Shown here in pieces: positions 63,142 through 64,000 of a DNA stretch of 64,000 nucleotides. The notes under the pieces are model-generated. The model did no database searches and had not been told where the DNA came from. It saw nothing but the letters and a program-made list of their open reading frames with translations. Source of the DNA: Rhodospirillaceae bacterium (GTDB taxonomy: Bacteria > Pseudomonadota > Alphaproteobacteria > DSM-16000 > Inquilinaceae); NCBI GenBank assembly GCA_020638575.1, contig JACKIH010000003.1:3707001-3771000 (forward strand), written 5' to 3'. Position 1 is the stretch's first letter; the number at the start of each line of letters is the position of its first letter. The translations under genes were made by a program, and so were the position numbers.

Positions 63142-64000
63142 ATGCCACTGATCACCCGCCGCAGGGTCCTTGTCGGCATGGGCGCCGGTGCGGCCGCGGC
63201 CTTCGGCCTCGGCGGCTACGCCCTGGCGGTGGAGCCCTATCTGCGGCTGGTGGTGACCCCCTACGACCTGCCGCTCGCCGGCTGGTCCGGCCCGCCGCTC
63301 ACCATCGCCGCACTGGCCGACCTGCACATCTGCGAGCCCTACATGACCGCCGACCGGGTGGCGGAGATCGTGGCCGCGACCGACCGGCTGGGCGCCGACC
63401 TGGTGGTGCTTCTCGGCGATTTCGCCCGCGGCATCGCCCGCTTCGGTGCCGAGGACGTGGCGGTGGACGCATGGGCCGCGGCCCTCGCCGGGCTGTCGGC
63501 TCCCCTGGGCGTCTACGCCGTGCTGGGCAACCACGACTGGTGGTCGGGCCCCGACGTTGTGCGCGCCGGTCTGCGCGCCGCCGGCATCGTGCTGCTGGAA
63601 AACGCCGCGGTGAAGCTGGAGGCCCGCGGTCACCGCCTGTGGCTGGCCGGGCTCGGCGACCAGTGGGCGTTCGGCAGCCAGCGCGGCGTCGACGACCTGC
63701 CCGGCACGCTGGCGCAGGTGCGCGACGGTGACCCGGTGGTGCTGCTGGTCCACGAGCCGGACATCTTCCCCCGCGTGCCGCCGCGCGTCGCCGTCACGCT
63801 GGCCGGCCATACCCATGGCGGGCAGGTGCGCATCCCGTTCTACGGTCCGGTCGTGGTACCGTCGCGCTTCGGCGCGCGCTTTGCCTACGGGCATATCGTT
63901 GAGGGCGGCCGCCCTCTCATCGTGTCCGGCGGCTTGGGGATGACGGGGCTGCCGATCCGCTTCGGCGTGCCGCCGGAAATCGTGCTGGTCACCCTGCGCG
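63142..64000 (+). CDS. Metallophosphoesterase, YkuE-like (3' truncated)
   Basis: At least 286 residues, open at the right edge. An N-terminal ITRRRVLVGMGAGAAAAFGL looks like a twin-arginine or membrane-anchor signal. Calcineurin-like motifs follow: ALADLHICEPY (D-x-H), LLGDFARG (GD), VLGNHDWW (GNHD), LLVHEPDIF and LAGHTHGGQVRIP (GHTHGGQ). These are the metal ligands of YkuE-type phosphodiesterases, some of which act on lipid-linked phosphates in the envelope. The third ligand motif is GDFARG rather than the common GDxVD. Only the frame with the start ATG 63142 and all motifs is real; opposing frames are shadows. Confidence 0.88.
   Translation, partial: MPLITRRRVLVGMGAGAAAAFGLGGYALAVEPYLRLVVTPYDLPLAGWSGPPLTIAALADLHICEPYMTADRVAEIVAATDRLGADLVVLLGDFARGIARFGAEDVAVDAWAAALAGLSAPLGVYAVLGNHDWWSGPDVVRAGLRAAGIVLLENAAVKLEARGHRLWLAGLGDQWAFGSQRGVDDLPGTLAQVRDGDPVVLLVHEPDIFPRVPPRVAVTLAGHTHGGQVRIPFYGPVVVPSRFGARFAYGHIVEGGRPLIVSGGLGMTGLPIRFGVPPEIVLVTLR

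Noticed and set aside
63051..63731. Plus-strand open frame in another register over the phosphoesterase gene
   Set aside because: The register starting at 63142 carries every metallophosphoesterase motif and stays open to the window edge; the other is an Arg/Gly-rich shadow.

Overview
The window reads as a chromosome segment of a high-GC alphaproteobacterium, most likely from the Rhodospirillales. The basis is codon use close to 68 percent G+C by eye, DUF1491, a GlcF/GlcG pair, several periplasmic binding proteins of the TRAP and Liv classes, a GltD-like 2-oxoacid:ferredoxin oxidoreductase operon and a PccA-type biotin carboxylase. I cannot name the genus. Because of the G+C content, long antisense open frames run through nearly every gene; only frames with recognisable domains, sensible starts and operon spacing were kept.

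Layout. 1-8.9 kb: the 3' end of a branched-chain amino acid ABC operon (livG partial, livF), a double-domain polyphosphate:AMP phosphotransferase, an AsnC-type ligand-binding protein, an alpha/beta hydrolase overlapping an SMP-30 lactonase, a GlcG-like protein convergent with glcF, a decayed IS1182-type transposase, and a TAXI receptor. 9-15.7 kb: a Liv-type receptor, DUF1491, a diguanylate cyclase, NAD kinase, a ParA/ribbon-helix-helix pair and a PAS-like protein.

15.9-34.3 kb holds the most interesting block: eleven co-oriented genes encoding a membrane-tethered trypsin-like protease, a single-pass membrane protein with seven 19-residue repeats and a YfaP/DUF2135-like tip, SrfB (actin/Hsp70-fold signature), SrfC (GTPase-like motifs), a single-pass protein with Sel1-like helices, a secreted vWA protein resembling the periplasmic part of PpkA, an ABC ATPase and FtsX-type permease, a SUMF1-domain protein, and two small lipoproteins. 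The vWA, ABC, SUMF1 and lipoprotein set matches the type VI secretion accessory module PpkA/TagT/TagS/TagR/TagQ, but here there is no kinase and no secretion structural gene, and the module sits beside SrfB/SrfC. I infer one envelope-spanning machine.

34.4-46.8 kb is mostly housekeeping and accessory metabolism on the minus strand: pepN, a divergent PEP carboxylase, a TRAP receptor (plus strand), a halohydrin-dehalogenase-like SDR, a TIGR02594 CHAP-like peptidase, a threonine dehydratase/serine racemase homologue, a LysE exporter and small unknowns. 46.8-51.3 kb is a four-gene pyruvate (2-oxoacid):ferredoxin oxidoreductase operon whose last gene fuses a GltD-like flavoprotein to a two-cluster ferredoxin; an FNR/FixK-type box lies upstream. 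51.5-64 kb has paired ABC-2 permeases, a PagL-like lipid A deacylase, tRNA-Leu(GAG), lipB, OsmC, acylphosphatase, pccA, a pentapeptide-repeat protein, a large secreted beta-propeller-like protein and a metallophosphoesterase running off the right edge.

Two non-coding themes recur: 12-20 bp tandem repeats at or just past stop codons (five places), and a dispersed hairpin-bearing intergenic element (three copies).
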